Shown here one piece after another: positions 35,613 through 45,426 of a stretch of 64,000 bases of DNA. A program made the translations under genes and the position numbers. The stretch is from Planctomycetaceae bacterium. GTDB lineage: Bacteria > Planctomycetota > Planctomycetia > Planctomycetales > Planctomycetaceae. Within the stretch, counting starts at the first letter, position 1; each line of letters begins with the position of its first letter. The notes under the pieces were generated by a model. That model was given only the letters and a program-made list of their open reading frames with translations. It was not told where the DNA came from and did not search any database. Location: NCBI GenBank assembly GCA_015485495.1, contig WFTL01000125.1, forward strand, positions 1-64,000, written 5' to 3'.

Positions 35613-36950
35613 CTACAGGGTGCGGCACTGAGCGGCAAGGAACACCGAACCGGTCACCACGACAAGTCCGTGCGGGCCGGACAGAGAACGCGCCTGGATC
35701 ATCGCATGATCGGGAGCATCAGCAGACAGAACGCCGGAAGAATCCGGAACGAGTTTCTGAAGTTCAACGGGCGAACAGCTTCGAGGGCTGTGGGCGTAGC
35801 GGGTCAGCACAAGGAAATCGAAGTGCGGCTGCAGAGTCTGCAGCATCCCCGCGACATCCTTGTCGGTGCTGGCTGCGAACACGAGCACGCGGGGGCGTTC
35901 CGGCCAGCAGCCGTTGTTCAGAGTCGCGATGAGTGCCGACGCCGCGTCCGGGTTGTGGGCGGCATCGAAAATGATGGTCGGAGAACCTTCGACCGCTTCA
36001 AAACGCAGCGGCCAGACAGTCGCCGCCAGGCCGCCACGGATGGCCATGGGAGTCAGCGAGGGAAACTCCCGGCAGGCGGTGTCGGCAGCAGCGACGGCCA
36101 GGGCCGCGTTTTCAGCCTGGTGAGCCCCCACAAGCGGCAGGTGCAGATTTTCATGAAGCCTCCACGGCGTCGTGACGGATATCGTCTGGCCCCCGCGCGA
36201 TTCCTTCTGAATGTCCAGATGGATGTCGCTCCCAACACGCTGCACGGGAACCTGAAGTCCACCGGCCCGATGATCACTCAGAGCAATCACTTCCGGCTGA
36301 GTCACTCCGGTGATCAGCGGCACGCCGGGTTTGAGAATTCCGAGTTTTTCTTCGGCGATCTTTTCGATCGTGTCGCCGAGAACGGCCGTGTGATCCAGGC
36401 CGATGTTCGTAATGACGGTCACGACGGGTGAACAGACATTCGTGCAGTCCAGACGCCCGCCCAGACCGGTTTCCAGCACGACCAGGTCGACTCCGCGACG
36501 ATCGAAATACATCCAGGCCAGCAGCGTCGCCACTTCGAAATACGTCGGCGGACTGCGGCGAATCACCTCATCCGCCGCCTCCAGACGCTCCCGCAGTTCC
36601 GCAACAAGTTCCGTGAGTTCCTCCGGATCCGGACACTGTCCGCCGACCTGCATGCGTTCTTCGAACCGGATCAGATGGGGCGAAGTGAACAGGCCTGAGG
36701 TCAGGCCGGCTGCCCGGATGATCGCGTCAAGCATGGCGGCCGTGGACCCCTTGCCCTTCGTCCCGGCGATGTGAATACAGGGAAGGCGCTGCTGTGGACT
36801 GCCGATCAGCGCCAGTTGCCGGCGCACCCGTTCGAGCTGAAAATGCGGGGACGAACGGACCGGAGGTACCCGTTCGTAATTGATCCGTTCGTAGATCCAG
36901 TCGACGGCATCCGCGTACGACAGAGCAGTTTCGGAAGACAGGCGAGTCAT
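35613..36950 (-). CDS. folC: Folylpolyglutamate synthase / dihydrofolate synthase
   Basis: The 445-residue Mur-ligase-family enzyme adds glutamate to dihydropteroate or folate using ATP. The P-loop is IAGTKGKGSTAAML and the omega-loop Ser follows at GLFTSPHLIRF. TYFEVATLLAWMYF, LETGLGGRLDCTN and IGLDHTAVLGDT are standard FolC motifs, and FDAAHNPDAASAL marks the C-terminal domain. An alternative ATG at 36995 would add 15 residues and overlap the upstream gene by 22 bases. The upstream YkgJ-type gene is on the same strand, only 23 bases away, so the two form an operon. The accC/accD genes that often neighbour folC elsewhere are absent. Confidence 0.93.
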   Translation of the reverse strand: MTRLSSETALSYADAVDWIYERINYERVPPVRSSPHFQLERVRRQLALIGSPQQRLPCIHIAGTKGKGSTAAMLDAIIRAAGLTSGLFTSPHLIRFEERMQVGGQCPDPEELTELVAELRERLEAADEVIRRSPPTYFEVATLLAWMYFDRRGVDLVVLETGLGGRLDCTNVCSPVVTVITNIGLDHTAVLGDTIEKIAEEKLGILKPGVPLITGVTQPEVIALSDHRAGGLQVPVQRVGSDIHLDIQKESRGGQTISVTTPWRLHENLHLPLVGAHQAENAALAVAAADTACREFPSLTPMAIRGGLAATVWPLRFEAVEGSPTIIFDAAHNPDAASALIATLNNGCWPERPRVLVFAASTDKDVAGMLQTLQPHFDFLVLTRYAHSPRSCSPVELQKLVPDSSGVLSADAPDHAMIQARSLSGPHGLVVVTGSVFLAAQCRTL

Positions 36951-36973
36951 CAACGCGGTTCTGGTCGGCAGGT

Positions 36974-38266
36974 CTACAGACTGTACCACCCGCACAGGGC
37001 AGAGATCTGGCCCATCTTAGCGAGCTGACGCACACGATTCTTTGCCCCGGACGTCGCCAGCGCCGGAGAATACGCAAAGTTGTGATCGGCCGTCGCCAGA
37101 GCCGCCTGAACGTCTTCCGGTTCCAGCTTCGAACGGCCGCTGCAGGCCGCCCGCCAGCGAGCCAGCCACAGGACCACCGGGTACATCAGCGCCAGTGTGT
37201 GAAACCCGTCGACCAGCGACAGATCGGCGCAGGCCGCCCCGCAGAAATGAAGCCCCTGGATTTTCACGCGGAAATAGCGTTCGAACAGGGCATCGATCTG
37301 TTCACAACGCCCTCCTGCGTGAGCTTCCAGCTGCCGAAAAGTCACAGTGGTCTCCGGCAGCCGGCCGTACACGGCCACAACCGATGCCGGTTCCGGAAAC
37401 CGGGGAACCGTTCCGGCTCCGGCACTCAGCCGCAGAATCGTCTTCAGAAGCTGCAGCCGTGCCGTCCAGCCGGCACGGACCAGGACGGCAGTGTCATGAC
37501 GGGCGAGCTGTCCGGCCAACTGACGGAACAGAATGCGGGCCAGACGGGAAGGACGCAGAACCGGAAGATCATTATCCGGCTGAGCCCGGCGGGTCAGCTC
37601 CTGCATGAGTTCCAGAAACTCATCCAGTCTGTCCCGCCGCACAGACGAAAACTCGGACTGTTCCACGACACGCAGCCATTCCAGGGTTCGCAGAAGACGC
37701 ACGGTGAAACACACGCTGTCATCCTGCAGCGAACGGTCCAGAGCTTCCACAAACCGATTGAAATCGGGCCAGTCCACAGTTTCTGTCCCGTGAACCGCAG
37801 GAGGAGCGATGTCAGTGTTTCGGCCGGCGATGACTTCGGAACACAGCTTCTGCAGATCGGCACGCTGCTGTTCCGCAGAAGGTCCCAGATTGCGCACCAC
37901 CGACGGACAGCTGAAACGCAGGCTGGCCGTGATCCGTGAACCCCGCGGATGAAAGGCCCACGGATACAGGCGGCAGGCCAGAGGCTTGGCCGCTTCTCCG
38001 AAGCGGGCATGGATGCGGCACAGGCCCTGTTCATCGAGAAACACACAGGCTCCGTCGTCCTGATGGGCCAGATAGTACCGGCCATCGCCGGGCCCGGAAA
38101 CGATCGGCTCCTCCGTGCACAGGCCGTCGGACCGACTCCACTTCTGCCCTTCGATCCGGCGTTTTTCTTCCGGTGTCACCGCGATGAGATGTTCGCGACA
38201 GCAGCCTCCACAGTGATGACAGCTCCAGTTCTGCAGGACAGGAAGTTTCAGTTGCCCGTGCGCCAT
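36974..38266 (-). CDS. YkgJ-family Cys-cluster protein (putative zinc/iron-binding)
   Basis: The 430-residue protein has at its N-terminus the YkgJ cysteine cluster: CHHCGGCCREH (about 16-26), CVFLDEQGLCRIH and a CRLYPW motif. Together these are a predicted Fe or Zn site related to the FliB lysine-methylase family. The following 300 residues are helical and diverged. A second Cys pair lies in LHFCGAACADL near the C-terminus. The ATG at 38266 is used because the Cys cluster follows about 15 residues later. It is co-oriented with folC 23 bases downstream. A shorter YkgJ protein is encoded at 45427-45771. Function is unknown. Confidence 0.75.
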   Translation of the reverse strand: MAHGQLKLPVLQNWSCHHCGGCCREHLIAVTPEEKRRIEGQKWSRSDGLCTEEPIVSGPGDGRYYLAHQDDGACVFLDEQGLCRIHARFGEAAKPLACRLYPWAFHPRGSRITASLRFSCPSVVRNLGPSAEQQRADLQKLCSEVIAGRNTDIAPPAVHGTETVDWPDFNRFVEALDRSLQDDSVCFTVRLLRTLEWLRVVEQSEFSSVRRDRLDEFLELMQELTRRAQPDNDLPVLRPSRLARILFRQLAGQLARHDTAVLVRAGWTARLQLLKTILRLSAGAGTVPRFPEPASVVAVYGRLPETTVTFRQLEAHAGGRCEQIDALFERYFRVKIQGLHFCGAACADLSLVDGFHTLALMYPVVLWLARWRAACSGRSKLEPEDVQAALATADHNFAYSPALATSGAKNRVRQLAKMGQISALCGWYSL

Positions 38267-38343
38267 GCTGAGAACCCTTTTTGCACTGTTCGGTCTTCCG
38301 GCCCGAACAGCGACCCGCTTCCGAACCACCGGTCGTCCGGCAG

Positions 38344-39726
38344 TTACTGAAAGCGCAGAGAATACAGGTCGGCGTTTTTCAACGTGAATTTCAGCGACAC
38401 CGTGCCCGGACGCAGATGCGGATCGATGTCCCAGGACACCGGCCGGTCGACGGCACTGCCGGTCAGCGGCCGGGAACGGCCGATGACGCGGTCCTGGGAG
38501 TCCAGGATTTCCACCTGCAGCGATCCACCGGCACGAACGACATAATTCAGCAGCAGTTCATGCCCGGTGTGCTTCAGCCACTTCGTGCGGACCGATCCGG
38601 AGTCCGCCCCGCAGCGAAGCGCTGCAAATCCGTCCACCCGGTAGACGAAACGCCGCAGTCGTCCCGGCGTGCGTTCGTAGTAGTTTTCTGTCGCGTAAAC
38701 GGAAATTTCGTGCGGGCGATCCGGAAGCTGCAGCATCCCCCAGGCCATGTAGTTGCTGCGGTTGTGACTGCGGTCTTCAGGAGCCGTGGGAGGAATGACG
38801 GCTTCAGCAGAACGCTGAAACAGGACGCCGTCCCGGCTGGTCATCAGGACCGGCTCCACCTGACTGGTTTCGGGATCGTACCGCGCCGGAAATCCGATCA
38901 GCAGATGAGGCGCCCGCATGTATGGCTGAATGGCGTTCGTGTAGAGATGTTCGGCGGGTGTGCCGGGCGGATAGCGGAGATCGGCCTCCTGGGACCAGTG
39001 AATGAAATCCCGGGAGACAGCCGTCCGGATGGAACGGATTTCGTTCTCGTCGAAGTAGCGCCAGTAGGCACGGTATTCCTGTCGGTGACTGTCCCAGAAC
39101 GCGAGATTCTGTGAATCGAACGTTCCGTTCGTAATCACAGGTTCTGCCTGAAGACGGCGCCAGTGGACCGCATCCGGCGAAACCAGGGCCGTCAGACCGG
39201 TCCAGACGCCTCCCAGCGCCCGGTACCGCATGTCGGGCGGTGTGCGGGGGCATGTGTCGACGAAAAAGGTGAAATTGTGCGATTCCGGCCCCTGCCAGAC
39301 GATGTTGTTCTGCGTGGATCCGTTGAATTCGAACAGGCCCAGCGACGGCCGCTGCCAGTGAATGCCGTCGGTGCTTTCGGCCAGACATGTCACTTCCGGA
39401 CGAACCGGTTTCTTTTTCTCGTCGTGCTGCCAGCCTCGGTAAATCATGCGATACACCGATCCGCTCTGAAACACCGCGAAACAGCCGGATGTGTTTCCTT
39501 CCCAGGGCCGATCCATCGTAAAAACGACTTCCCGCGGTTCCGGCTGCACCACGCATCGGGAAATGCCACTGTCCCGCTCCAGAACGATCTCATCGTCGAC
39601 GAACAGTTCCAGCCGACTGCCGATGTCCACGACCTCCTCGGCAGCCGCTCCGGGAACCAGCCGGAACATCAGCATGAGAACCGTCAGACGAATCACGCAT
39701 CCGGCCGCTGTTCGGAACGGTTCCAT
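38344..39726 (-). CDS. Secreted five-blade-propeller glycosidase-like protein
   Basis: The 460-residue precursor has a signal peptide (VIRLTVLMLMFRLVPGAAA). The body has repeated blades with Asp/Trp-rich motifs typical of the GH43/GH32-like or sialidase-like propeller superfamily: LAESTDGIHWQRPSLGLFE, LVSPDAVHWRRL, AVSRDFIHWSQEA and MTSRDGVLFQRS. The C-terminal about 120 residues look like a jelly-roll module (VQVEILDSQDRVIGRS-type). Such proteins are abundant in planctomycetes, with no proven activity. AGGGGA precedes the ATG at 39726 by about 6 bases. It is monocistronic and divergent from the CBS-domain gene. Confidence 0.75.
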   Translation of the reverse strand: MEPFRTAAGCVIRLTVLMLMFRLVPGAAAEEVVDIGSRLELFVDDEIVLERDSGISRCVVQPEPREVVFTMDRPWEGNTSGCFAVFQSGSVYRMIYRGWQHDEKKKPVRPEVTCLAESTDGIHWQRPSLGLFEFNGSTQNNIVWQGPESHNFTFFVDTCPRTPPDMRYRALGGVWTGLTALVSPDAVHWRRLQAEPVITNGTFDSQNLAFWDSHRQEYRAYWRYFDENEIRSIRTAVSRDFIHWSQEADLRYPPGTPAEHLYTNAIQPYMRAPHLLIGFPARYDPETSQVEPVLMTSRDGVLFQRSAEAVIPPTAPEDRSHNRSNYMAWGMLQLPDRPHEISVYATENYYERTPGRLRRFVYRVDGFAALRCGADSGSVRTKWLKHTGHELLLNYVVRAGGSLQVEILDSQDRVIGRSRPLTGSAVDRPVSWDIDPHLRPGTVSLKFTLKNADLYSLRFQ

Positions 39727-40045
39727 TCGAATCCCCTGGGACATGACGGGTGAGCAGACGCACAAATGACCGGCTGTTCCGACACACTGAGCCACCGAAA
39801 CGCCTTCAGGCCGGCCGAATGATAAACGCTGTGCCGACAACATGCATCCTTCGGAATGACTGATGCAGTCAGAATAACAGTCACAGCCGCCATCACCCGG
39901 ATTCGGGGATTCACGACTTCCGGGGCAAGTTGTGACCGGCGCAGACGATACTGGATACGGGACATTGTCCAAACGGAAGTCTGTCTGTCACCAGCCCGTC
40001 GGTCGTCTTCAGCGATGGAGCGGGAGAGGGGAGTAGCCGGTTGCC
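39727..40045. other. Divergent promoter region with a TGACTG dyad
   Basis: This 319-base region between the propeller gene and the CBS gene has no credible gene. It contains TGACTG-ATG-CAGTCA (39857-39871), exact 6-base arms, and AT-richer patches on both sides that could hold -10 boxes. Confidence 0.4.
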
Positions 40046-41122
40046 ATGAGTGTTGTCGATCTGTTTCATCGCATCGCCCGGAACGACTTCGGTTTCTTTC
40101 AGCAGATCCGTACGGCCGCGGACGTCATGACGGTTCAGCCGCCCACGCTGACACTCGACGACACGCTGGAAAGTGCCGCAGAGATTTTTCGGCGGCTGCA
40201 GGTCGATCATGCGCCTGTGATCAGTCCGGAAGACAAAACCATCACCGGGATCGTGTCCCGACGCGATCTGGCACGCAGCTTCCCCCGGCTTCTGGGGACA
40301 GCCGCGGAGCAGGAAGATGATCACAAGGCCCTGCAGGTCGGCATCCCCCGGATCATGACCCGAAATCCGATCTGCTGTCCGGCCGATGCCGCGGTCACCG
40401 ATGTCATCACACTCATGCTGAAACACCACATCGATTCCGTTGTCATCTCCCCGGACGGACGGACTCTGGACGGTCTGATCACCGTCGACAGTTTTCTCCG
40501 GACTTTGTCTCTTTATCATCGCGTGTGCACCCGCGACGTGCGTCTGCGCCGTCTGAGACTCGTCGACATGGACCTGCCCAACGGACTGCCGCTGGATGAA
40601 GTGTTCGCCACCGGAGCGCAGACGGTACGCGATGTGATGTCCGGAAACGTCCACACCATCCGGCACGACGATCACCTGTCCGCGGCCATGGACATCATGC
40701 AGGAACGTGAAATCCGCCATCTGCCCGTCCTGAATGGCGACGGTCAGGTGGCCGGGATTCTTTCCGATACGGACATTCTTCATTTCCTGCCTGTTCCGGA
40801 CCGAACGGTGGAAGAGTCGGAATCGCGGTTTCGGGAAAAACTGTTTGCCACAGACGACAAATCCGTCCTGCGGGAACGCGTCGATAACGTCATGAACACG
40901 CAGGTCGGCTGTGTGCCCCCGGAAATGCTCCTCACAGAGGCTCTGAACCTGTTTTCCGATCGGCACATCGCCGGACTGCCGGTGGCCGATCCGTCCACCG
41001 GAAAACTGTGCGGCATCCTGACCAAGTTCGATGTGCTGCGGGTGTTTCGAGTGGTGGTTCAGATCGGCATCTGGACGGAAGCCGCATCGGATCAGGCAGC
41101 CGCCGCGGAAACCACTCGCTGA
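40046..41122 (+). CDS. Four-CBS-domain protein (two Bateman modules)
   Basis: The 358-residue cytoplasmic protein has four CBS motifs: VMTVQPPTLTLDDTL (about 27-41), IMTRNPICCPADAAV (about 103), VMSGNVHTIRHDDHL (about 201) and VMNTQVGCVPPEML (about 281). Each is followed by the usual strand-helix pattern ending in GIVSRRDL, GLITVDSF, GILSDTDIL or GILTKFDVL. CBS pairs bind adenine nucleotides such as AMP, ATP or c-di-AMP and act as energy sensors. No effector domain is fused, so it may act on a partner protein. It is convergent with the sulfatase gene across only 33 bases. Confidence 0.9.
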   Translation: MSVVDLFHRIARNDFGFFQQIRTAADVMTVQPPTLTLDDTLESAAEIFRRLQVDHAPVISPEDKTITGIVSRRDLARSFPRLLGTAAEQEDDHKALQVGIPRIMTRNPICCPADAAVTDVITLMLKHHIDSVVISPDGRTLDGLITVDSFLRTLSLYHRVCTRDVRLRRLRLVDMDLPNGLPLDEVFATGAQTVRDVMSGNVHTIRHDDHLSAAMDIMQEREIRHLPVLNGDGQVAGILSDTDILHFLPVPDRTVEESESRFREKLFATDDKSVLRERVDNVMNTQVGCVPPEMLLTEALNLFSDRHIAGLPVADPSTGKLCGILTKFDVLRVFRVVVQIGIWTEAASDQAAAAETTR

Positions 41123-41155
41123 AACCGGGGCGGTGAACAGGGCCGATCGGCGCCC

Positions 41156-42613
41156 CTAAGAACCGGTGCCGTCCGCCCCGGATGTGCTGCCCGCCGCCGG
41201 ATCCTCCTTCAGCCATGGCGGACTCCAGATCGGCCGTCCTGTGTAGACCTGCCCGATCGGATACCGCGGATGCGGTACGGCAGCCCGGTCCATGATCCGC
41301 AGAATACGCCTCACAATGCCGGGATGTTCGGCCGCCACGTCCCGGGTTTCCCCCGGATCGGTTTCCAGGTTGTAAAGCTGCACGGGAGCGTCCCTGCCTT
41401 CCTGAAGTCCTTTCCACTGACGCCACCGTACGGCCCGGTCGTATCGCTGACGACAGTGTCCGTAATCCCAGTACAGGTATCCGCGTTCTCGCCCCGGCGA
41501 GCGGCCTCGCAGAATGCCCGTCAGGGACATGCCGTCCGTGTCCTGAGGGACGGGCACATCGGCCAGTTCGCACAGCGTCGGAAACACATCCTGAAAGGCA
41601 ACAACGTCTTCGCTGACCGTTCCCGCAGGAATCGTTCCCGGCCAGCGTGCGATCAGCGGCACGCGAATGCCGCCCTCCGTCAGCTGCCTCTTGGCTCCCC
41701 GATACGGTCCCGTACTGTGAAAGAAAGACGCCACCCGAGCCTCGGCACCATTGTCGCTCGTGAAAAGAATGAGTGTGCGTTCTGTCAGATGCATCCGATC
41801 GACCAGATCGACCAGGCGGCCGACTGCATCATCCAGCCGATGCACCATGGCGGCATACTTCCTGGCGGCTTCGGGCCACGGACGTGTGCTGTAGGGAGCC
41901 GTGGAAGGCACCGGCAGGCGATCCGGATCCTCGGCCGGAGCCGAAATGTGGGGCAGCGTGAATGCCACGTAGAGGAAAAACGGCCGCCTGTCGCGATCGG
42001 CACGCCGAATGAAATCCAGAGCCCGGGAAACAATCAGATCGTGGCTGTATCGGGTCCGGTGACGGCTGTTTCCCGGCAGCAGCAGCCGGGCTTCATTGTC
42101 ATCGAGGTATTCGGGAAAGTAGTAATGCGCGTGGTCCTGGTTGAGATAGCCGAACCACGTCTCGAATCCCTGCTGCGTGGCTCGCCCTGCTGTCCCCGCA
42201 TCTCCCAGCGACCATTTGCCTGTCCCTCCGGTCCGATATCCCGCTTCCTGAAGCACCGCGGCAATGGTGATGTCGTTCTTCTGCAGATACGTCGGGAAAT
42301 GGGGCACATTGTCCCGCACGGAGCTGTGACCATTGTGCCGGCCGGTCATCAGCACGGCTCGCGAAGGCGCACAGACGGGAGAGCCGGCGTACGCCTGCCG
42401 GAATCGCATGCCTTCAGCCGCCAGCCGATCGATCCAGGGGGTTCTGATGAGCGACTGTCCGTAACACCCGCAGTCTCCGATTCCGAGGTCATCGGCAAGA
42501 ATGAGGATGATGGAGGGTGGCTGTTCCGGATTCCCGGGCGGAATGGCCGCGACAGCCGGCAGACACACCGCAGCCGCTATCAGCAGCCCTGCAGCAGACA
42601 AACGGCACCTCAT
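41156..42613 (-). CDS. Secreted S1-family sulfatase (arylsulfatase-like)
   Basis: The 485-residue precursor has a signal peptide (LSAAGLLIAAAVCLPAVAA). The sulfatase core has LADDLGIGDCGCYG and the CAPSR active-site signature, with Cys81 predicted to become formylglycine. Calcium-binding Asp residues lie in the ADD pair and in FTSDNGAE. RWPGTIPAGTVSEDVVAF and the C-terminal ETDPGETRDVAA are family hallmarks. It likely removes sulfate esters from algal or animal polysaccharides in the periplasm. The substrate group within S1 was not determined. It diverges from a second sulfatase (42871), with a 257-base shared promoter region. Confidence 0.93.
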   Translation of the reverse strand: MRCRLSAAGLLIAAAVCLPAVAAIPPGNPEQPPSIILILADDLGIGDCGCYGQSLIRTPWIDRLAAEGMRFRQAYAGSPVCAPSRAVLMTGRHNGHSSVRDNVPHFPTYLQKNDITIAAVLQEAGYRTGGTGKWSLGDAGTAGRATQQGFETWFGYLNQDHAHYYFPEYLDDNEARLLLPGNSRHRTRYSHDLIVSRALDFIRRADRDRRPFFLYVAFTLPHISAPAEDPDRLPVPSTAPYSTRPWPEAARKYAAMVHRLDDAVGRLVDLVDRMHLTERTLILFTSDNGAEARVASFFHSTGPYRGAKRQLTEGGIRVPLIARWPGTIPAGTVSEDVVAFQDVFPTLCELADVPVPQDTDGMSLTGILRGRSPGRERGYLYWDYGHCRQRYDRAVRWRQWKGLQEGRDAPVQLYNLETDPGETRDVAAEHPGIVRRILRIMDRAAVPHPRYPIGQVYTGRPIWSPPWLKEDPAAGSTSGADGTGS

Positions 42614-42870
42614 CGGAAACTCTCCGCCGAATTCGGGACGAAAAACGGAGCCCGCATCAGATGAGATCCATTGTGCGATTGTGTTCGCATTCGAAGAATG
42701 TCTGAATGAATGATTCTCGACGGCCTGTCGGGAGTCCCGATCAGTCTACACGGTGCACAGCAGATGTCATGAAAACGCGTTCAGTTTTCACCGCAGCGGA
42801 ACGGGACGGCACGTTTCGCGGAGTCGTTCCGGAAGCAGAGTCGGACGAGCGTCCGTCATTCAGACGGGCC

Positions 42871-44412
42871 ATGCAGAGAATCTGTCTGCTGTGCTGCGGG
42901 CTTCTGCTGGGGCGTGCCGCCGCCGGTGCGGGTGTGGACGACACCAGACCGGATTCCCGAATCAACATCATTCTGCTGATTGCAGATGATGTGAGCTGGA
43001 ACGACCTGGGATGCTACGGCAATCCGGCAGCCCGCACACCGAATATCGATGCCCTGGCTGCCGGAGGTCTGCGTTTCGACCGGGCGTTTCTGACGGCCAG
43101 CAGCTGCAGTCCCAGCCGGTCCAGCATCATCACCGGCCGCTATCCGCACAACACGGGTCCGGCCTGCGAACTGCATCAGCCGATCAGCGGACACCTTCCC
43201 TGGTTTCCGGAGATTCTGCGCACCGCCGGATACTACACGGCTTTGTCCGGCAAGTCCCACATGCGGTCGACGGCACCGAAATCCGGTCCCCGGGCACGAC
43301 CGCGGGCCTTCGATCATATCGACGGGGGACGCGTTCCGGGAAATTCCGGAGGCCACGCGAACTGGGTACGGGTGCTGAAGAATCGGCCGAAAGACCGTCC
43401 CTTCTTTTTCTGGTTCGCATCGTACGATGCACATCGTGACTGGGATGCCGATTCTCAGTGGGATGATTCCCGGTATGGTCCGCGGCACGATCCGCGGAAC
43501 GTCATCGTGCCGCCGTTTCTGATGGACGACATGCCCACCCGCCGCGATCTGGCCTCGTATTACAATGAAATCACACGATTCGACTGGTTCGTCGGCCAGG
43601 TCGTTCAGGAACTGCGACGGCAGGACGTGCTGCAGCAGACACTGCTGCTGATCATGGCGGACAACGGGCGCCCGTTTCCACGTGCCAAAACCCGGCTGCA
43701 CGATTCCGGAATGCGGACACCGCTGATCGCACACTGGCCCGACGGGATCCGGACACCGGGAATCGCGACGGACATCGTCAGCGCCGTCGACCTGGCACCG
43801 ACCATCCTGGAACTCGCCGGCTGCTCCCTCCCTTCGGAAATCCAGGGCGTCTCCTTCGCCACCGTCCTGCGTACCGGTTCAGGCGGACAGCGATGTTACG
43901 CGTTTTCCGAACACAACTGGCACGACTATCAGGCTCATGGACGCAGTGTGCGCCGGCAGGATTTCCTGCTGATCAGGAACTTTCGTCCCGAACAGCCCTG
44001 GCAGGGACCGGCGGATTCTGTCCGCTCGCCGTCCCACCGGAGTCTGCTGCGGGCCCCTTTCGATTCTCTCACCCCGGCCCGAAAGGACGTGCTGCGGGCG
44101 CCGCGGCCGGAAATCGAGCTGTACGATACGGCCCGCGATCCGCATCAGATTCGCAATCTGGCCAATCGCCCCGAATGGCACCGTGTCCGCCAGGAACTGG
44201 ACGACGTTCTTCGTCGCTGGATGGATGAAACCGGCGACAGTGTTCCCGATCGGCTGCGTCCGGATGGCTTCGACCGACGCCTGGGCACGCCGCTGCCGGA
44301 CTCCGAACAGCCGCAGCCGCCGTTTGCATTTCCAGGGCAGGACCGAGAGGCAGACCGGATCAGCCGGCCGGGCCCTTACAGATGTCCGGAAGACCTGCGG
44401 ACTCGCGGATGA
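42871..44412 (+). CDS. Secreted S1-family sulfatase (heparan-sulfatase-like type)
   Basis: The 513-residue precursor starts with MQRICLLCCGLLLGRAAAG as signal peptide, which is why 42871 is chosen over earlier in-frame ATGs (42706, 42769). The core has LIADDVSWNDLGCYG and the active-site CSPSR, with Cys79 the predicted formylglycine. KSHMRS and FFFWFASYDAHRDW follow, a pattern often seen in sulfamidase-like (S1_8) planctomycete sulfatases. The C-terminal 60 residues are Pro/Arg/Asp-rich. The gene is followed after 144 bases by an SDR gene on the same strand. Substrate is unknown. Confidence 0.92.
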   Translation: MQRICLLCCGLLLGRAAAGAGVDDTRPDSRINIILLIADDVSWNDLGCYGNPAARTPNIDALAAGGLRFDRAFLTASSCSPSRSSIITGRYPHNTGPACELHQPISGHLPWFPEILRTAGYYTALSGKSHMRSTAPKSGPRARPRAFDHIDGGRVPGNSGGHANWVRVLKNRPKDRPFFFWFASYDAHRDWDADSQWDDSRYGPRHDPRNVIVPPFLMDDMPTRRDLASYYNEITRFDWFVGQVVQELRRQDVLQQTLLLIMADNGRPFPRAKTRLHDSGMRTPLIAHWPDGIRTPGIATDIVSAVDLAPTILELAGCSLPSEIQGVSFATVLRTGSGGQRCYAFSEHNWHDYQAHGRSVRRQDFLLIRNFRPEQPWQGPADSVRSPSHRSLLRAPFDSLTPARKDVLRAPRPEIELYDTARDPHQIRNLANRPEWHRVRQELDDVLRRWMDETGDSVPDRLRPDGFDRRLGTPLPDSEQPQPPFAFPGQDREADRISRPGPYRCPEDLRTRG

Positions 44413-44556
44413 TGAAACTGTCTGCTTTTTCCTGCAGTCGGCACGACACGGGCGGACATCCGTTCTAATCTGCCAGCAGAGTTCGGCCTGCCTGGCGGCT
44501 GAAGACGAATCAGCACAGCAGGCATTGTGCGGCAGCAGACACGAACGGGGAACGGG

Positions 44557-45336
44557 ATGGAACTGAAGGACAAAGTGATTGTGGTCACCGGCGGCGGGCG
44601 CGGCATCGGCCGCGGCCTGTGTGAACGGTTCGCCCAGGAATCGCCCGCCGGAATCGTGGTGGCCGATATCGATGAAGACGAAGCCCGGCAGACCGCCGAT
44701 GCGGTCAGCGGCCTGCCGGTGGTCTGCGATGTGCGCCACGAAGAATCCATTCGGAAACTGGTGGCCGCCGCTGAAAACGCCTTCGGTCCGATCGATCTGT
44801 TCTGTGCCAACGCCGGAATCGCCTTCAGCGGTGGATTCGAACTGCCGGATGAGCGATGGCGGGAGATGATGGAGATCAACTTCATGTCGCATGTCTGGTC
44901 GACGCGTGCCGTCCTGCCGGGCATGCTGGAAAGAGGACAGGGGGCGCTGCTGTTCACCGCATCAGCCGCCGGCCTGCTCATGGAGTTTTCCTCAGCCCCT
45001 TATCAGGTGTCCAAACATGCGGCGGTGGCGTTCGCAGAATGGCTGGCCGTCAAATACGGACGCCGCGGCATTCAGGTGAACTGTCTGTGTCCCCAGGGGG
45101 TGCGCACACGCATGATCGACGGGGATCATCCGATGAGCCGTCATCTGCAGGAAACGTCGGTGTCCGTTGAACATGTCGCGGAAAAGACGGTCGAATGCCT
45201 GCGGTCCGGCGAATTTCTGATTCTGCCGCACCCGGAAGTCCGACAGTACATGATCAACCGGGCGGCCGAACATCAGCGGTGGCTGAAGGGGATGATGAAA
45301 CTTCGGGAACGCGTTTTCGAAGGATCGCCGGACTGA
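44557..45336 (+). CDS. Short-chain dehydrogenase/reductase
   Basis: The 259-residue SDR has TGGGRGIGRGL (residues about 11-21), an Asp in VVADIDEDEA that favours NAD, CANAGIAFSG, a catalytic Ser in FTASAAG and YQVSKHA with the active-site Tyr and Lys. The start at 44557 is preferred over 44527 because a purine-rich GGGGAACGGG precedes it. It may be co-transcribed with the sulfatase upstream, though 144 bases separate them. Sequence alone does not give a substrate; it differs clearly from the FabG-like SDR at 6357. Confidence 0.88.
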   Translation: MELKDKVIVVTGGGRGIGRGLCERFAQESPAGIVVADIDEDEARQTADAVSGLPVVCDVRHEESIRKLVAAAENAFGPIDLFCANAGIAFSGGFELPDERWREMMEINFMSHVWSTRAVLPGMLERGQGALLFTASAAGLLMEFSSAPYQVSKHAAVAFAEWLAVKYGRRGIQVNCLCPQGVRTRMIDGDHPMSRHLQETSVSVEHVAEKTVECLRSGEFLILPHPEVRQYMINRAAEHQRWLKGMMKLRERVFEGSPD

Positions 45337-45426
45337 ATGATCAGCAGGACAGACACGTTTTCATGCATCGCGCATGATCCGCGCACGGATTCGGTCGCAG
45401 ACACCGCTCACCGGGTGCTGAACACG

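Noticed and set aside
41156-44412. Idea that the SDR, CBS protein and two sulfatases form a polysaccharide utilisation locus
   Set aside because: The genes are on different strands and lack glycosidases, transporters or SusC/D-like partners, so the grouping is only spatial.
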